Origin: Hydnum rufescens UP504
Lineage: Eukaryota; Basidiomycota; Agaricomycetes; Cantharellales; Hydnaceae
DNA length: 64,000 nt
Assembly (NCBI GenBank): GCA_014904985.1
Contig: MU129141.1
Location: 1 to 64,000 of the forward strand
Direction: 5' to 3'
Under the pieces are notes generated by a model that searched no databases, was not told the DNA's origin, and was given only the letters and a program-made list of their open reading frames with translations. Of the stretch, positions 45,746 to 55,602 are shown piece by piece. Each line of letters starts with the position of its first letter. Position 1 is the stretch's first letter. A program made the translations under genes and the position numbers.

Positions 45746-46682
45746 TTGAATCTTGCAGTACCCTCAGCCCCAATCAGGACAAATGGAGATGGGAGTGATG
45801 GTGATGGTGAAGAGGCAGATGGTGCTGAGGGCAATGGTGCTGAGGGCAATGGTGCTGAGGGTGACAGTGCTGAGGGTGATGGCAATGAGGGTAACAATGA
45901 CGAGGGGGGTGGTGATGATGAAGGTGGAGGTCATCCCCCCAATTCTGTGCAATTCCACCAGTTTCAGCCTTCAACTTCTTCCCAGTGGGCCCAGAAGGGA
46001 AAACCAGATTACCCTAGTGCGGATGTGAGTAATCATTTGGGTATTTTCTTTGAATTTGTGTTGATACTCTTACAATTGAAAGATGGATTCACTGGGTGAC
46101 ACTTGGCCTCAGACCAAAAAGGAATCAGAACTGCAGGATCAACTCTCATTCTCTCAATGGCAATGAATCTCCAATACCTGATATGTTGGCTTGAAGTCCC
46201 CAATTTGGCACTCTGTCACCACTGAAATTTGCTGCAGCCTGGGATAATTCCATGCCCCACACATCATCCAACATTCTCGGCCTATCCAATGAAGATAGTG
46301 ATGAAATTCTCCACCACCTTCCTGATACATTCGGCTCACATGGTGGATTGAGGCAAAATCAGTTGCCCTTGTCTGGTGTCTCTGTTCATGAAGTTCAAGA
46401 GCTGCCCATGGTAGCTAATTCAAAACAGCATGGGCTTGTCTCAAACGCTGCCACTCATATTGTGAATATAGCACCTGACATTATCAACAATTATCTTGAT
46501 CCCAACTTCTGGCCTGACAATCCTTCCATTTCATCTTCCCTTCCCTTCTTCAACAGACCAGTCCCTGAGGCTGTCATATTGAGAGCTCAGTTGCTCAGGG
46601 ATCAATTTCTTGAAGATCTCAGCACACCAGCAGAGAAGAGCCGATATCCCTGGCTTAAGCTTCTTATGGCCACTGAGGTCAG
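45746..46682 (+). CDS. Interrupted gene of unknown function with an acidic minisatellite-encoded repeat
   Basis: Open stretch 45746-46024 encodes NLAVPSAPIRTNGDG followed by about six G-A-E-G-[ND]-like pentapeptides (15-bp DNA repeat, 45815-45890), then VQFHQFQPSTSSQWAQKG. An apparent GTGAGT donor lies at 46025. A second open stretch, 46252-46680, encodes STPAEKSRYPWLKLLMA near its end. It stops abruptly where copia LTR copy C begins (46683), so the gene lost its 3' part. Codon texture resembles transposon-associated Agaricomycete proteins. No domain recognised. Confidence 0.4.
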
Positions 46683-46904
46683 TGAGAAAGGTCTACAGCG
46701 GAATCACACGAAGGGTGATATCTGGAGTTCGGAGGAGTCAAACTAAGGGACTGCCTCCAGAGCTCCAAGGTATATAAAGGGCATCCGGTCCGAGATCACC
46801 GGATGCCATACATGGTGCTAACCAGAAAAGGAAATAGGGGCAAATAACAAATGTGTGAATCAGGGAAGAGAAATATCAAATGGGATACCTGTCACATCTC
46901 AACA
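46683..46904 (-). repeat. Copia LTR, family 1, copy C (3' LTR)
   Basis: 222 bp, 66 bp shorter than copies A and D. It has one instead of two copies of the 'ggagttcggaggagtcaaac' direct repeat, consistent with deletion between the repeats. Confidence 0.88.
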
Positions 46905-46912
46905 CTCCCACT

Positions 46913-47618
46913 TTATTTGCCTCCTAGCCTAACCAATCCCAATCTCTTGCAGCATTCCTCATGCTTCACTCGAACCAAGCCTTTTGTGAAGATGTCTGCT
47001 GTCATCTCTGTAGTAGTAGGAACATATTCAAGTTGAATAGTCCCCAGCTCCACTTGGTCACGAATCCAGTGATAGGACAGGAGAAGGTGTTTCATTCGTC
47101 CATGGTGCTCTGGATTTCTAGCAACAGCAATTGCAGATTGGTTGTCGGCATAGATAGTTGTTGGCCCAGTTGGGGGGTAACCAAGCTCTTGGAGGAATTG
47201 CCTCAGCCAGATGGCCTCAGCTCCTGCATGGTTTGAGGCAATGTATTCAGCCTCTGTAGTTGACCGGGCAACCACTGTTTGCCTTTTGCTGCTCCAATTA
47301 ACACAGCTGGACCCAATGAAGAAGGCATAGCCATTTGTAGAACGCCCACTGTCCACATCCCCACCATGGTCTGCATCTGAGTACCCAATGAGCCGAGACC
47401 CAAAGGAAGAGGGACCATATTCCAAGGCAAGATCTGAGGTCCCACAAAGGTATTGGAAAACTCTTTGGACAGCTCTCCAGTGTTGGGGTCCTGCACATGA
47501 GTTGAACCTGCTCAGTACTCCCACTGCATAGGCAATGTCTGGACGAGTGCCAACTGCAAGGTACATGAGGCTTCCCACAGCACTGAGGTAGGGGACTCGT
47601 TTCATGTATTCAACCTCC
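46913..47618 (-). pseudogene. Copia RNase H and end of reverse transcriptase
   Basis: Open for 230 codons from 47605. It begins with the conserved PYLSAVGSLMYLAVGTRPDI segment, then GYSDADHGGDVDSGRSTNGY, the SSKRQTVVARSTTEAEYIA catalytic region, IYADNQSAI and RNPEHHGRMKHL, and ends EMTADIFTKGL...RLGLVRLGGK. All landmarks of copia RNase H are present. It sits directly before the polypurine tract and 3' LTR. Separated from the reverse transcriptase by a frame change near 47610. Confidence 0.93.
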
Positions 47619-48250
47619 TCAGGTGTCTTGGGGACATATCTTTGGAGAGGTGGATGTGGGACAAGAGGAGTGGAGACAGGGCGAGCATTGACTGGTGGAA
47701 ACGTTCCAGGATGTCATGGATGTGTTTGTGTTGGGAAAGGAACATTTTGCAATTAGGCGGTCTCGAGTGATTTGAACACCAATGAGATAAGAGAGATTGC
47801 CCAGGTCCCTCATCTTGAAGCGTTTCTGGAGCTCAGCCTTGACATGGAGTCGTGTGCCTGGTCATTGCAAGCAATGGTGAGATCATCCACATAAACTGGA
47901 ATGATGATTTTGATCTTGTCTGAGCCCACACAAAGAGAGAGTGCGATGATTCTTTTGAAGCCCAGACTCGGCGGCTCCACATGAAGCTCATTGATCTTGT
48001 ACCCTGCGAGGGGGGGCTGCTTCAACCCATAAGGCTGAGACACAGACAAGCCTTCCTCCCCCTTTGGAAGAACCCCCTGGTGCCATGTAGCACCTCCTCA
48101 AATCACCATTAGAAGGCAAAGACACCAGGGTCAAGGCCACTTCAATGGCACAAGCAAGATGGCACGAAGGAGCAAATTCAACAGAAACAAAGGTTTCTGT
48201 AGCAGGTTTGAGAAACCCCTGACACAAGACGACCTTGACCCTCAATGAGC
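47619..48250 (-). pseudogene. Copia reverse transcriptase, frameshifted
   Basis: In three frames: 48245-48010 (VVLCQGFLKPATETF, corresponding to the VAQGF...ETFAP region, diverged), 48049-47810 with the catalytic YVDD box (IIPVYVDDLTIACND, about 47885-47910), and 47813-47619 (MRDLGNLSYLIGVQITRDR, the DLG...LG segment). The order matches copia reverse transcriptase. At least three frameshifts. Confidence 0.85.
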
Positions 48251-48435
48251 CATCTGATGCCCCTTGATTGAAGACCCAACGAAAACCAACCAGTTTTTTT
48301 TTTCACAGGCGTTTTTTGGAGTGAAGGGCAAGGCCCAGGTTGGCCATGAGGCCTGACCAAACGGCACGCCTCCACCATTTTGAGAGCACAGACTGATTGC
48401 CCCTGTAAACAAGGTCAATGCACTGAAAGAAGAAA

Positions 48436-48436
<1 letters not shown>

Positions 48437-48476
<40 letters not shown>

Positions 48477-49090
48477 AATACCAACATCTCCCAATGCAGG
48501 CCTGTGAAAATGGAGTCAGGAGGGATGGAAAGCCCCCCAGGGGGGGGGAGCATGGACGTGCAGGAAGCCAAAGGTTAAGCCCCATGAGGTCACAGACTGG
48601 GGGGGCAAAGCCAAAGTGGCGAAAGTGCCCAGGAGGGTGCATGTGACTGGGCCCCAAGCAAAGGCACGAAAGGCCCCAGTGAGGGGGGCACGTACTGGGC
48701 AAAACAAGGGCAAAGTCCCCCAGGAGGGTGCAATTACTGGCCGGAAGCAAATGAATACACCAGCCCAGCCCCACATTTCGCCCCCTTGTTTCAGCGTGCC
48801 ATCCCGGTATGGGAGAGGGCAGCCAGGACAGTCCACCTCCACACTCACCAGGAGGCACGGCCCTAGATTACCGAGAAGAGGGAACAGGAGGGGGGGCAAC
48901 ACAGGAGGGGGTGAACCAGATGAGGGGCAGGTGTCCAGGGTACGGGGGACCCTTCAGGATCCCCCCAGGGGGGGTGGACCGGGAGGGCCCAGGATCAGGG
49001 GCAACACTCGCCACCGAACAGGGAATATCAGGGAAAACAGGGGTCGTACGGCCCCGATTAGGGAAACCCAGGGGGAAGACTCAAAAAAAA
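48437..49090 (-). repeat. Hinge region with 39-nt A-run and ~52-bp tandem repeats
   Basis: An uninterrupted run of 39 A (48437-48475). Then about three or four ~52-bp repeats of the form 'aaagt.cccc...gagggtgca..tgactggg' (48605-48745), then G-rich sequence. In copia elements the segment between integrase and reverse transcriptase is variable and Pro-rich, and this fits that position. The ~52-bp repeats recur at 51040-51200. Confidence 0.6.
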
Positions 49091-50440
49091 TCAAAATAAT
49101 CCCCGACGATATGATACCCTTGGTGGTAGGGTTGTAGCACCTCCAGCCCTTGTAGTCAGGTGGGTAGCCAAGAAAGATGCATTTCATGGACTTGGTGCAA
49201 ACCCATTCCTTTGGTCCTTTTGGACATGCACATAGGCTTGACATCCAAATACCCAAAGATGATCCACAGAAGGTTTCTTCGCATGCCAGGCTTCATAGGG
49301 AGTCTTCCCAGGAAGGGCAGATGTGGGGGATTGATTCAGAACATGGAGGAAGGTGGACAGGGCTTCACCCCAGAAGGAAGCAGGGAGATGGGCAGCAGTG
49401 AGCATGGAGGTGATTCCATTCTCTAGGATCCTGTTGGTGATCTCTGCTACTCCATTCTGCTGAGGGGTGGCCCTAGTGGTATGCTGATGGGCTATACCAT
49501 GTTCCTGCATGAATGCCTCCCACTGCTTGGACATATACTCCCCACCCTTGTCATCTCTAAAAGCCTTGATGGTCCTTCCAGTTTGGTTCTCAGCAAGGGC
49601 CTTGAATTGTTTGAATGCAGCAAATGTCTCATCCTTAGTCTTCAACAAGTAGACAAAGCGATAACGAGTGGCATCATCAATGAAGGTGACCCAATACCAG
49701 TATCCAGAGGAGGTTCGAACAGGGGTAGGACCATGAAGATCAGAGTGGACAAGTTCAAGGGGTTTGGAACGATGGGAGGTGGCCACTTTTGGGAAGGGGT
49801 CTCTGTGCTGCTTTCCCAGGATGCATGCCTCACAGGTAGGGGGGAAAGGAGCAGAGTTGTCAATTTTAAGGCCAGTGACAAGATCCTTCCCAACAAGTTG
49901 ATTTAGCCTGTCATGGCCAATGTGGCCTAGATGATGATGCCAGAGTTCCAAGTCCTTAGCCACTTTGACAGAGTAGGCACTCTCCTGGGAGACAGTGCTT
50001 CCATCCAGGTAGGCCACATTGTCCTTTTGGATAGTGGCTGTGAAGACGAGGGTGGAACCATGTTTAAAATCCAAGTGCCCTTGGTGGATGGTGACAGTAA
50101 AGCCATGGTGCCGAGTGAGAGTGAGGACAGACAATAAATTGTTTGCAAGGGAGGGAACATGGAGTACTCGACTAAACAGAACAGATTGAAGGGGACATCC
50201 ATCCTTCACAGGCCTAAACTCCACAGTACCAACTCCAGCAGCTCTAATGACCTCATTGTTTGCAAGACGAATGGGGATATTGCAGGGGGAATATGACACA
50301 AACCAGTGACGGTGTGGTGTCATATGAGACGTGGCCCCTGTGTCTGCATTCCAAGAGTCAGAGGCTGGAGAGGAGGAGGAGGGAGATTGACGACTTGCAC
50401 TTCCAGCAAACTCAGTGGGGGTGTCCTCTGCCTTGGCCAC
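49091..50440 (-). pseudogene. Copia protease end, GAG-pre-integrase and integrase
   Basis: 418 open codons from 50440. It contains SWNADTGATSHMTPH with the protease DTGA site, then the pre-integrase zinc module (LWHHHLGHIGHDRL ... CEACILGKQHRDPF: H, H, C, C). The integrase core follows: first Asp in ELVHSDLHGP, second in FRDDKGGEYM, and the Glu position in QQNGVAEITNRILENG. Then FWGEALSTFLHVLNQSPT, KTPYEAWHAKKPSVDHLWVFG. The frame changes near 49190 and continues MKCIFLGYPPDYKGWRCYNP to about 49100. Best-preserved part of the element. Confidence 0.93.
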
Positions 50441-50817
50441 ATTGGAGTTGGCTGTTTTGGGCTTGTGACGAGAAGAACGTTCCTCATGAGCCTTTCCCTT
50501 GGCAGCCTTGAAACGATTGCAATCGTTCTGGACATGGCCTTTGCCCCCACAGAAATCACATTTGGGGGATGATGATGTGGGAGGTGGTGGAGGAGTGGTG
50601 ACTTTGAGGGCAGAGGATGTGGAGGAGGAAGTGGGTCACGGGTGGCAGCACGAAGGAGCTCTTCATTTTTGAAGGCATTGGTCACCTTGGCCTTGGTGAG
50701 AGTATCCTGGGCCAAGAGAGCAGTGGTGAGCTCTTGATAGGTATCAGAGGCACCACGAAGGAGGGCCATAGTGGCCAGTTCCTCATCAAAGGAGTCCATG
50801 GTGAAGGTTTCTGGACA
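50441..50817 (-). pseudogene. Copia gag C-terminal part with CCHC knuckle
   Basis: Minus-strand frame with DEELATMALLRGASDTYQEL, LLAQDTLTKAKVTNAFKNEE, then a Pro/Ser-rich linker and CDFCGGKGHVQNDC (C-x2-C-x4-H-x4-C, about 50515-50560). It leads into the protease. A one-base frame change separates it from the integrase frame. Confidence 0.85.
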
Positions 50818-50999
50818 AGAGAGATTAGGTCCCTTCGGCTGCTGGACTGCCTCTCTGTCTCAATCTCATTATCTCGTTCTTGCCTGGATTCTCCCGGACT
50901 TAGCCAGACTCACACCGGACTTAGTTGGAGTTATCTGTGTTTATATTTGTTTGGTGCTCTTGTTGCAGCGTGGCCCTGACAGGCATACTCAATCATCTC
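50818..50999. other. Unassigned insertion within the copia element
   Basis: T/C-rich sequence ('gactgcctctctgtctcaat') that matches neither gag nor the hinge. Confidence 0.4.
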
Positions 51000-51740
51000 C
51001 TCAGTGCTGAGGCCCTTTGGGATGAATTGAGGTTTTCAAGTTGGAGGTGAGGGGAAAGTCCCCCCAGGGGGGAGCATGTAACTGTGCTGGAAGCAAATTG
51101 TGTGAAAGTGCCCCACTGAGGGTGCACATGACTGGGCCAGAAGAAAATTGTGTGAAAGTGCCCCCAGTGAGGGCACATGTGACTGCACTGGAACCAAATT
51201 ATGTAATCCACCAGCCTCATGTTCCTCTGCATGTTCTGCCCCTTCTGGTGAGTTGCCATCCTCTGGTTCAGGGGTAGGGGGTGCAGCCTTGACATGTCCA
51301 CCTTCCACCATTCACCAGGAGGTGCACATGCACATGTGGACCAACACAGTGGGGGTTCAGCAGGGGGTCCCAATGTAGGGGGGGAATGGCTTCCTGAGTA
51401 TGAGGCAGAGGGGGGGATAGTGGATGAGGGCTCCCTGATGAAGGGACAGTCCCTGGGGACTTAGGAGAAATCCCTGGGGAATCTGGTGGAGGTGGAGGCC
51501 CTGGGGCAGTGGGTTGAGATGCTCCCACTGAACTTGGGGGCAGATCAGGGGGAATAAACTCAGGAGTATACTGGCCATTCTCTGAGGTGAGAGAGGTGCC
51601 TGGCAGTAGACTCTCATCAAATATAACATCCTACTGATCACAATGCCTTGGTTGTAGGGTTGTAGCAGCGCCAGCCCTTGTAGTCAGGTGGGTAGCCAAG
51701 GAAGATGCACTTCAAGGACTTGGGAGCAAATCCCTTCCAC
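51000..51740 (-). repeat. Duplicate of the copia hinge block
   Basis: Parallel to 48480-49210: ~52-bp repeats (51070-51200), a Pro-rich frame (PGPPPPPDSPGISPKSPG) and the KCIFLGYPPDYKGWRCYNP segment (about 51655-51720), out of normal order within the element. Shows rearrangement or mis-joining of two element copies. Confidence 0.7.
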
Positions 51741-52077
51741 TGGTGACTCCCTAGAGGATTTCATGGGATGATGTGTACAGATCAGGCTGTAACTTGGTAC
51801 AGTGGTGGGGGCACTGGCGATGATAGTGTGTGTCAAATATAGGATGAATTGGATGAGAGGATGATGAGATATTCACAATTTCAGGAATGAGGTAGGAGGA
51901 GCAGGTGACCACAGTAGTGATGACAAGACAACCAGTGGACCAAATTGCCTGAAAATTTGATGGAATGTAGGGGGCATATGGGTGAGGCTGTGTGCAAAAA
52001 AGAGCAACGAACGGCCAGGAATTGAGTGAGATATAGGGGATTGATGGAATGAGGAAAAGCAGCCAAAGAAGGATGAA
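51741..52077. other. Unassigned insertion within the copia element
   Basis: No similarity to copia domains recognised; no coding frame supported. Confidence 0.4.
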
Positions 52078-52319
52078 TATCTCAAGAACCACTGGATGGA
52101 ATCAGCTGGAAATTGGTGTGGACAGCGAGTATGATGTGTAGAATGCATGTGCACAGTTTGAGGATGATTGGAGCTAGGCCTGGGGCAATGGGCCCATAAC
52201 CTGCTCAAGTGGAGGAATGGGAAGGCCTACACAGACACCCAGAGTGGAACTGAGGTGGATTGGCTTAAGTCTTGATGTAGCAAGAATTAAGCCATATCCA
52301 CCTCCATCACAACAACCAT
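52078..52319 (-). repeat. Duplicated segment plus partial family-2 LTR
   Basis: 52078-52203 duplicates 45330-45454. 52206-52319 is a family-2 LTR in minus orientation, truncated by the N gap. Confidence 0.7.
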
Positions 52320-52344
52320 NNNNNNNNNNNNNNNNNNNNNNNNN
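52320..52344. other. Assembly gap (25 N)
   Basis: Run of 25 N inside the copia element, next to duplicated blocks. Confidence 1.
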
Positions 52345-52870
52345 AAGGAGATCTTGACAGCACGGAGGGCATCATCAACTCGACCAGAGAAGTTTTGCAC
52401 AGACTCATCAGGAGCCATGCGGATGGAGAGGAGGGTGGAATAGGCAAGGAAGCGAGAACCAGCAGATTTGGTCTCATGATGGGAGCGAAGAGCATCCCAC
52501 ATCTTCCGAGGGTCCCCTTTTGTGGGGGGATAATGATTCCATGTTGCTCGGGCTCACAAGCAAGGAGGATGGCACCGGCTGCAGCTTCAAGCTTGTCAAG
52601 GTAGTCGTCAAGCTCTTTTCCCGTCACAAGGGGAGGTGTAGGATGGCTGCATTCGTCTCCAGGCACCGATGGTGCGAAGGTAGGCCTCCATTGATTGTGG
52701 CCCATTGACGATAGTTGGTATTGTTGAGGGGAGGAAAAGAGAATTTCCGAGAATCAGGAAGACATTGGGAGGAGGTGGAGTGTGAGAAATATGAGTGGTT
52801 GGAGAGTGAAGTGAACTCGACAGATGGAGAGAGGTAAGCGCTGAAAGACAGTATTTGGGTATGGCTAGAG
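52345..52870 (-). pseudogene. Copia gag N-terminal part, frameshifted
   Basis: Minus-strand pieces match the gag copy at 43704-44450: NTNYRQWA-like (TNYRQWATINGG), KELDDYLDKLEAAAGAILLA, CEPEQHGIIIPPQKG, then RMAPDESVQNFSGRVDDALR. At least three frame changes. It lies just inside the 5' LTR (copy D), as expected. Confidence 0.85.
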
Positions 52871-52885
52871 GGATGGCCCATAACC

Positions 52886-53173
52886 TGAGAAAAGGTCTAC
52901 AGAGGAAATCACACGAAGGGTGATATCTGGAGTTCGGAGGAGTCAAACTGAGGATGAAGATATCTACATGAGTGCAAGAAAATGAGACATACCTTGGAGT
53001 TCAGAGGAGTCAAATAAGGACTGCCTCCAGAGCTCCAAGGTATATAAAGGGCATCGGTCCGAGATCACCGGATGCCATACATGGTGCTAACCAAAAAAGG
53101 GAAATAGGGCAAATAACAAATGTGTGAATCAGGGAAGAAGAATATCAAATGGGATACCCGTCACATCTCAACA
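52886..53173 (-). repeat. Copia LTR, family 1, copy D (5' LTR)
   Basis: 288 bp, TGAGAAAAGG...CACATCTCAACA, with two 'ggagttc.gaggagtcaaa' direct repeats and 'ggtatataaaggg'. Confidence 0.88.
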
Positions 53174-53520
53174 TAGACCTACAACCATGGCCCCTGTGGG
53201 CTAACCTGCAAACTGAACTGAAACCAATACTGTACCCTGAAAAAGTTACTGACTTGTATTGTGGCTTGACCCTGCACCCCATAACCCAAACCCATGACTG
53301 TAATCCATAACCCCATAATGGCTATTACACCCCATCTTTTCACCTATCACAATGCACACCCTCCATTCCTTTGTACCTGCCAGTGCAGATATCCCTTATG
53401 TAACCAGCCCACACTCTTTTTTTTTCATTTGTTCCTTGGTGGAACTTTTTTTCTATTCTGAATTGAGACCTGTTGTCTGCTGTTTGGGATTGGATCAGTC
53501 TCATCTTGATATGTAAATAC
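53174..53520. other. No gene recognised
   Basis: AT-rich sequence between two repeats; nothing supported. Confidence 0.4.
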
Positions 53521-53583
53521 CATAAACAGGAAGCAAAACAAAGAATAGCACAAAACAAGTAAAACAAGGGCACAACTTCAACA
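53521..53583 (-). repeat. Copia LTR, family 2, 63-bp end fragment
   Basis: Reverse complement begins TGTTGAAGTTGTGCCC. It abuts plus-oriented copia coding sequence at 53584, an inverted junction. Confidence 0.7.
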
Positions 53584-54204
53584 TGTCTGGTTTCAGAATT
53601 TCATGTCTGAGTTAGGATATCCTCCAAGTGGTGCAATGACTTTGTGGCTTGACAATCAGTCAGCTATCAGAGTTTGGGAAGAACCCAGAGCACCATAGCC
53701 AAATGTGGCATCTGCTGCCTAAGTACTAGGGTATTGCACGGGGTTTTGAAACCCGCGGGTTTTGACCCCATGGGGGAGATCCCCGTGGGGCAGGAGGAAC
53801 AATGTGGACCCATGGCTAAAACCCACCAAGAACCCGCCAACCCCGGCAATATGTACCAAGGGTTTGAATCAGTCCATGCCGTAGATTGATAGTTGCTATG
53901 GTGCAGTTGTATTACACCAGAACTGCTAAGTTACTAGCTAATATTTTACCTCTGTGCAGTAACTTACTGTTACCATAACTATGTCATTATTTATCACTAT
54001 TTACTATTATATATACATTGTATAGCAGTAGGGGCTCAGGGAGCTCAGGATGTGGTTGGTTGTTCAGGGGGGGGGAGGTTCTAGTATGGGTTTTCATTGT
54101 TGAGGGTTTGGTTGGTTGTTCATTCGGGACTTGAGCCAGTCTCTGTCTCATGATCTGGGATCAAAGATATATACATCAGATTGAAAAATGAAACATACAT
54201 TCTA

Positions 54205-55270
54205 GTACCACACACCCGCCCAGTGGGTGTGTGGTACCTCGTTTTATTTTGACGGCAGGGTCTGTACGGGCTTGTGCCCGGTTTTTTGTATGGGGTCTTG
54301 CAGGTGCAGGGGTTCGGCGGGTGGTGTCAGTCGGATGATCTAGAATAAGTCAAAAGTGACGCAAAAAGGGCAGCTTGCGCTGCCCTTTTTGCACCACTTA
54401 CATATAGAGAATTAATTTAAAAAAAAAACCTTTTAGTACCACACCCGCTCTAGTGGGTGTGGTACTCGTATTGTGCTGCTCGTGTCAATCGAGGGGTCCG
54501 TATGGGCTCGTGTCCGGTTTTTCATATGGGGGTCACAGGGGTTTCGTTCGAATCGATTCACGGGGGCGGGAGATGATACCGTGGTCTCACGCGGATTAGG
54601 AACATCTAGAGTTTTAAAAAAAAAATGTTAGTTGCTTAAGTCGTAAAACCGGCACAAAAAGAACCACTTTCGCTCTTTTTGTGTGGGTGTATCTACCGAG
54701 GGGGGGAACTCACCTTATATAGTACTGCACACCCACCGCAGCGGGTGTGTGGTATTCATTTTTGTTTGGGGGTTTTCATTTACCGGGCGGGTGTTCGTTT
54801 TGTGGGGTGCCGCAGTGTGGGCATTGGGTCAGGTGTTTGCTCGGGGCTCATATGGATGATGGGGAGACCTATCATAAAGTAATATGTTAGTTAAAAATAA
54901 TAATAATAATGGCGCAAAAGAGCAGCTTTTGCTGCTCTTTTTGTGCCACCATAGGTATTGCAATCAAACGAAAAGTTACCTATGTTACCACACACCCGCT
55001 GCGGCGGGTGTGTGGTACTCGTTCAGCAGGCCATCGTTTGGTGGGTTATCGTCTTGAAAACCGCCATTTGGCGTGTTCTCGTTCCACGGATTGTTGTTTG
55101 GGGGGTGTTCATTTGCCGGTTCTGGTTCAGGCGATGACCTAGGATAATGTCAGTTAAAAATTAAAACCAACGCAAAAAGAGCAGCTGTTGCTGCTCTTTT
55201 TGCGTGGATGTATGTAAAGGATAAATACTTACCTCGTATGACCACACACCCGCCACAGCGGGTATGTGGT
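54205..55270 (-). repeat. Hairpin-intron array 2, left half (minus strand)
   Basis: Five GC-rich hairpins of the form ACCACACACCCGC / GCGGGTGTGTGGT (54205-54237, 54435-54466, 54721-54754, 54986-55017, 55241-55270) alternate with four hairpins GCAAAAAGAGCAGC / GCTGCTCTTTTTGC (54361-54392, 54653-54683, 54911-54948, 55171-55204). Read on the minus strand, each GC-rich hairpin is followed by a donor and each GCAGC hairpin sits inside an intron-like stretch: 55232-55139 (GTAAGT...CCTAG), 54979-54869 (GTAACT...GATAG), 54713-54606 (GTGAGT...TCTAG) and 54431-54340 (GTTTTT...TCTAG, weak donor). Branch-site-like CTAAC or CTGAC lies 20-40 nt before each acceptor. The ~155-175-nt 'exons' are largely open in one frame and rich in Asn, Pro and Asp. 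Confidence 0.8.
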
Positions 55271-55320
55271 CCTGCTTTCTGTCGTTCGATCCCTCGGTGG
55301 TTGTAGAACGACTCTCGATG

Positions 55321-55602
55321 CCGGCAAATGCCGATATCAAGACCAAGGAAAGTGACTTCAACCAGGCACGTATTGATGCGTGGAATTCACCTGATTACAA
55401 CCTTCCTATCTATGAGCCTGGTCAGGAGGACATTGTCCGCCAAGCTCGCGGTCGCAACCTCTTCTCCACTAATGGAGAATCTCCTCGATTAATGCACTTT
55501 CGGCCATTTGTGAAGCCACGGGTGCTAATATTGATGAGACTTCCAATGCCATTGGCATGGATTCACATGTGGGGCCCAAATTCCTGGGTGCTAAGCTTAC
55601 TG
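55321..55602 (+). pseudogene. Captured, internally deleted UDP-glucose 6-dehydrogenase fragment
   Basis: Two conserved blocks of UDP-glucose 6-dehydrogenase are fused. Block 1 (about 55321-55473) reads QARIDAWNSPDYNLPIYEPG, then [16 protein letters not shown], the N-terminal region after the NAD-binding fold. Block 2 (about 55475-55597, +1 frame) reads [20 protein letters not shown], then [17 protein letters not shown], the central helix region before the catalytic Cys. About 230 residues between them are missing, one Phe of the NLFFST motif is lost, and the catalytic GGSCF segment is absent. It is therefore non-functional. Block 2 runs straight into a donor-like GTATGT (55602) and the right-hand array, so a chimeric transcript is possible. 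Captured host exons inside a DNA transposon resemble Pack-type elements. Confidence 0.88.

Larger units (their letters stand above)
46683..53173 (-). mobile_element. Ty1/copia LTR retrotransposon (family 1), internally rearranged
   Basis: Minus-strand element from 5' LTR copy D (52886-53173) to 3' LTR copy C (46683-46904). Order on the minus strand: gag N-terminus, [gap and duplicated blocks], gag C-terminus with CCHC knuckle, protease, integrase, hinge, reverse transcriptase, RNase H, polypurine tract AAAGTGGGAG, LTR. Integrase before reverse transcriptase identifies copia. Flanks (GTCAG / TAGAC) do not form a target duplication. Frameshifts, a 39-nt A-run, a duplicated hinge block and an N gap make it non-functional as assembled. 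Confidence 0.9.

Noticed and set aside
48437..48475. Poly(A) tail of a retrocopied gene
   Set aside because: The A-run lies inside the copia hinge with element sequence on both sides; no retrogene or target duplication adjoins it.
48380..49137. Long overlapping Pro/Gly-rich frames on both strands as genes
   Set aside because: G-rich repeat DNA lacks stops in several frames; it is the copia hinge region.
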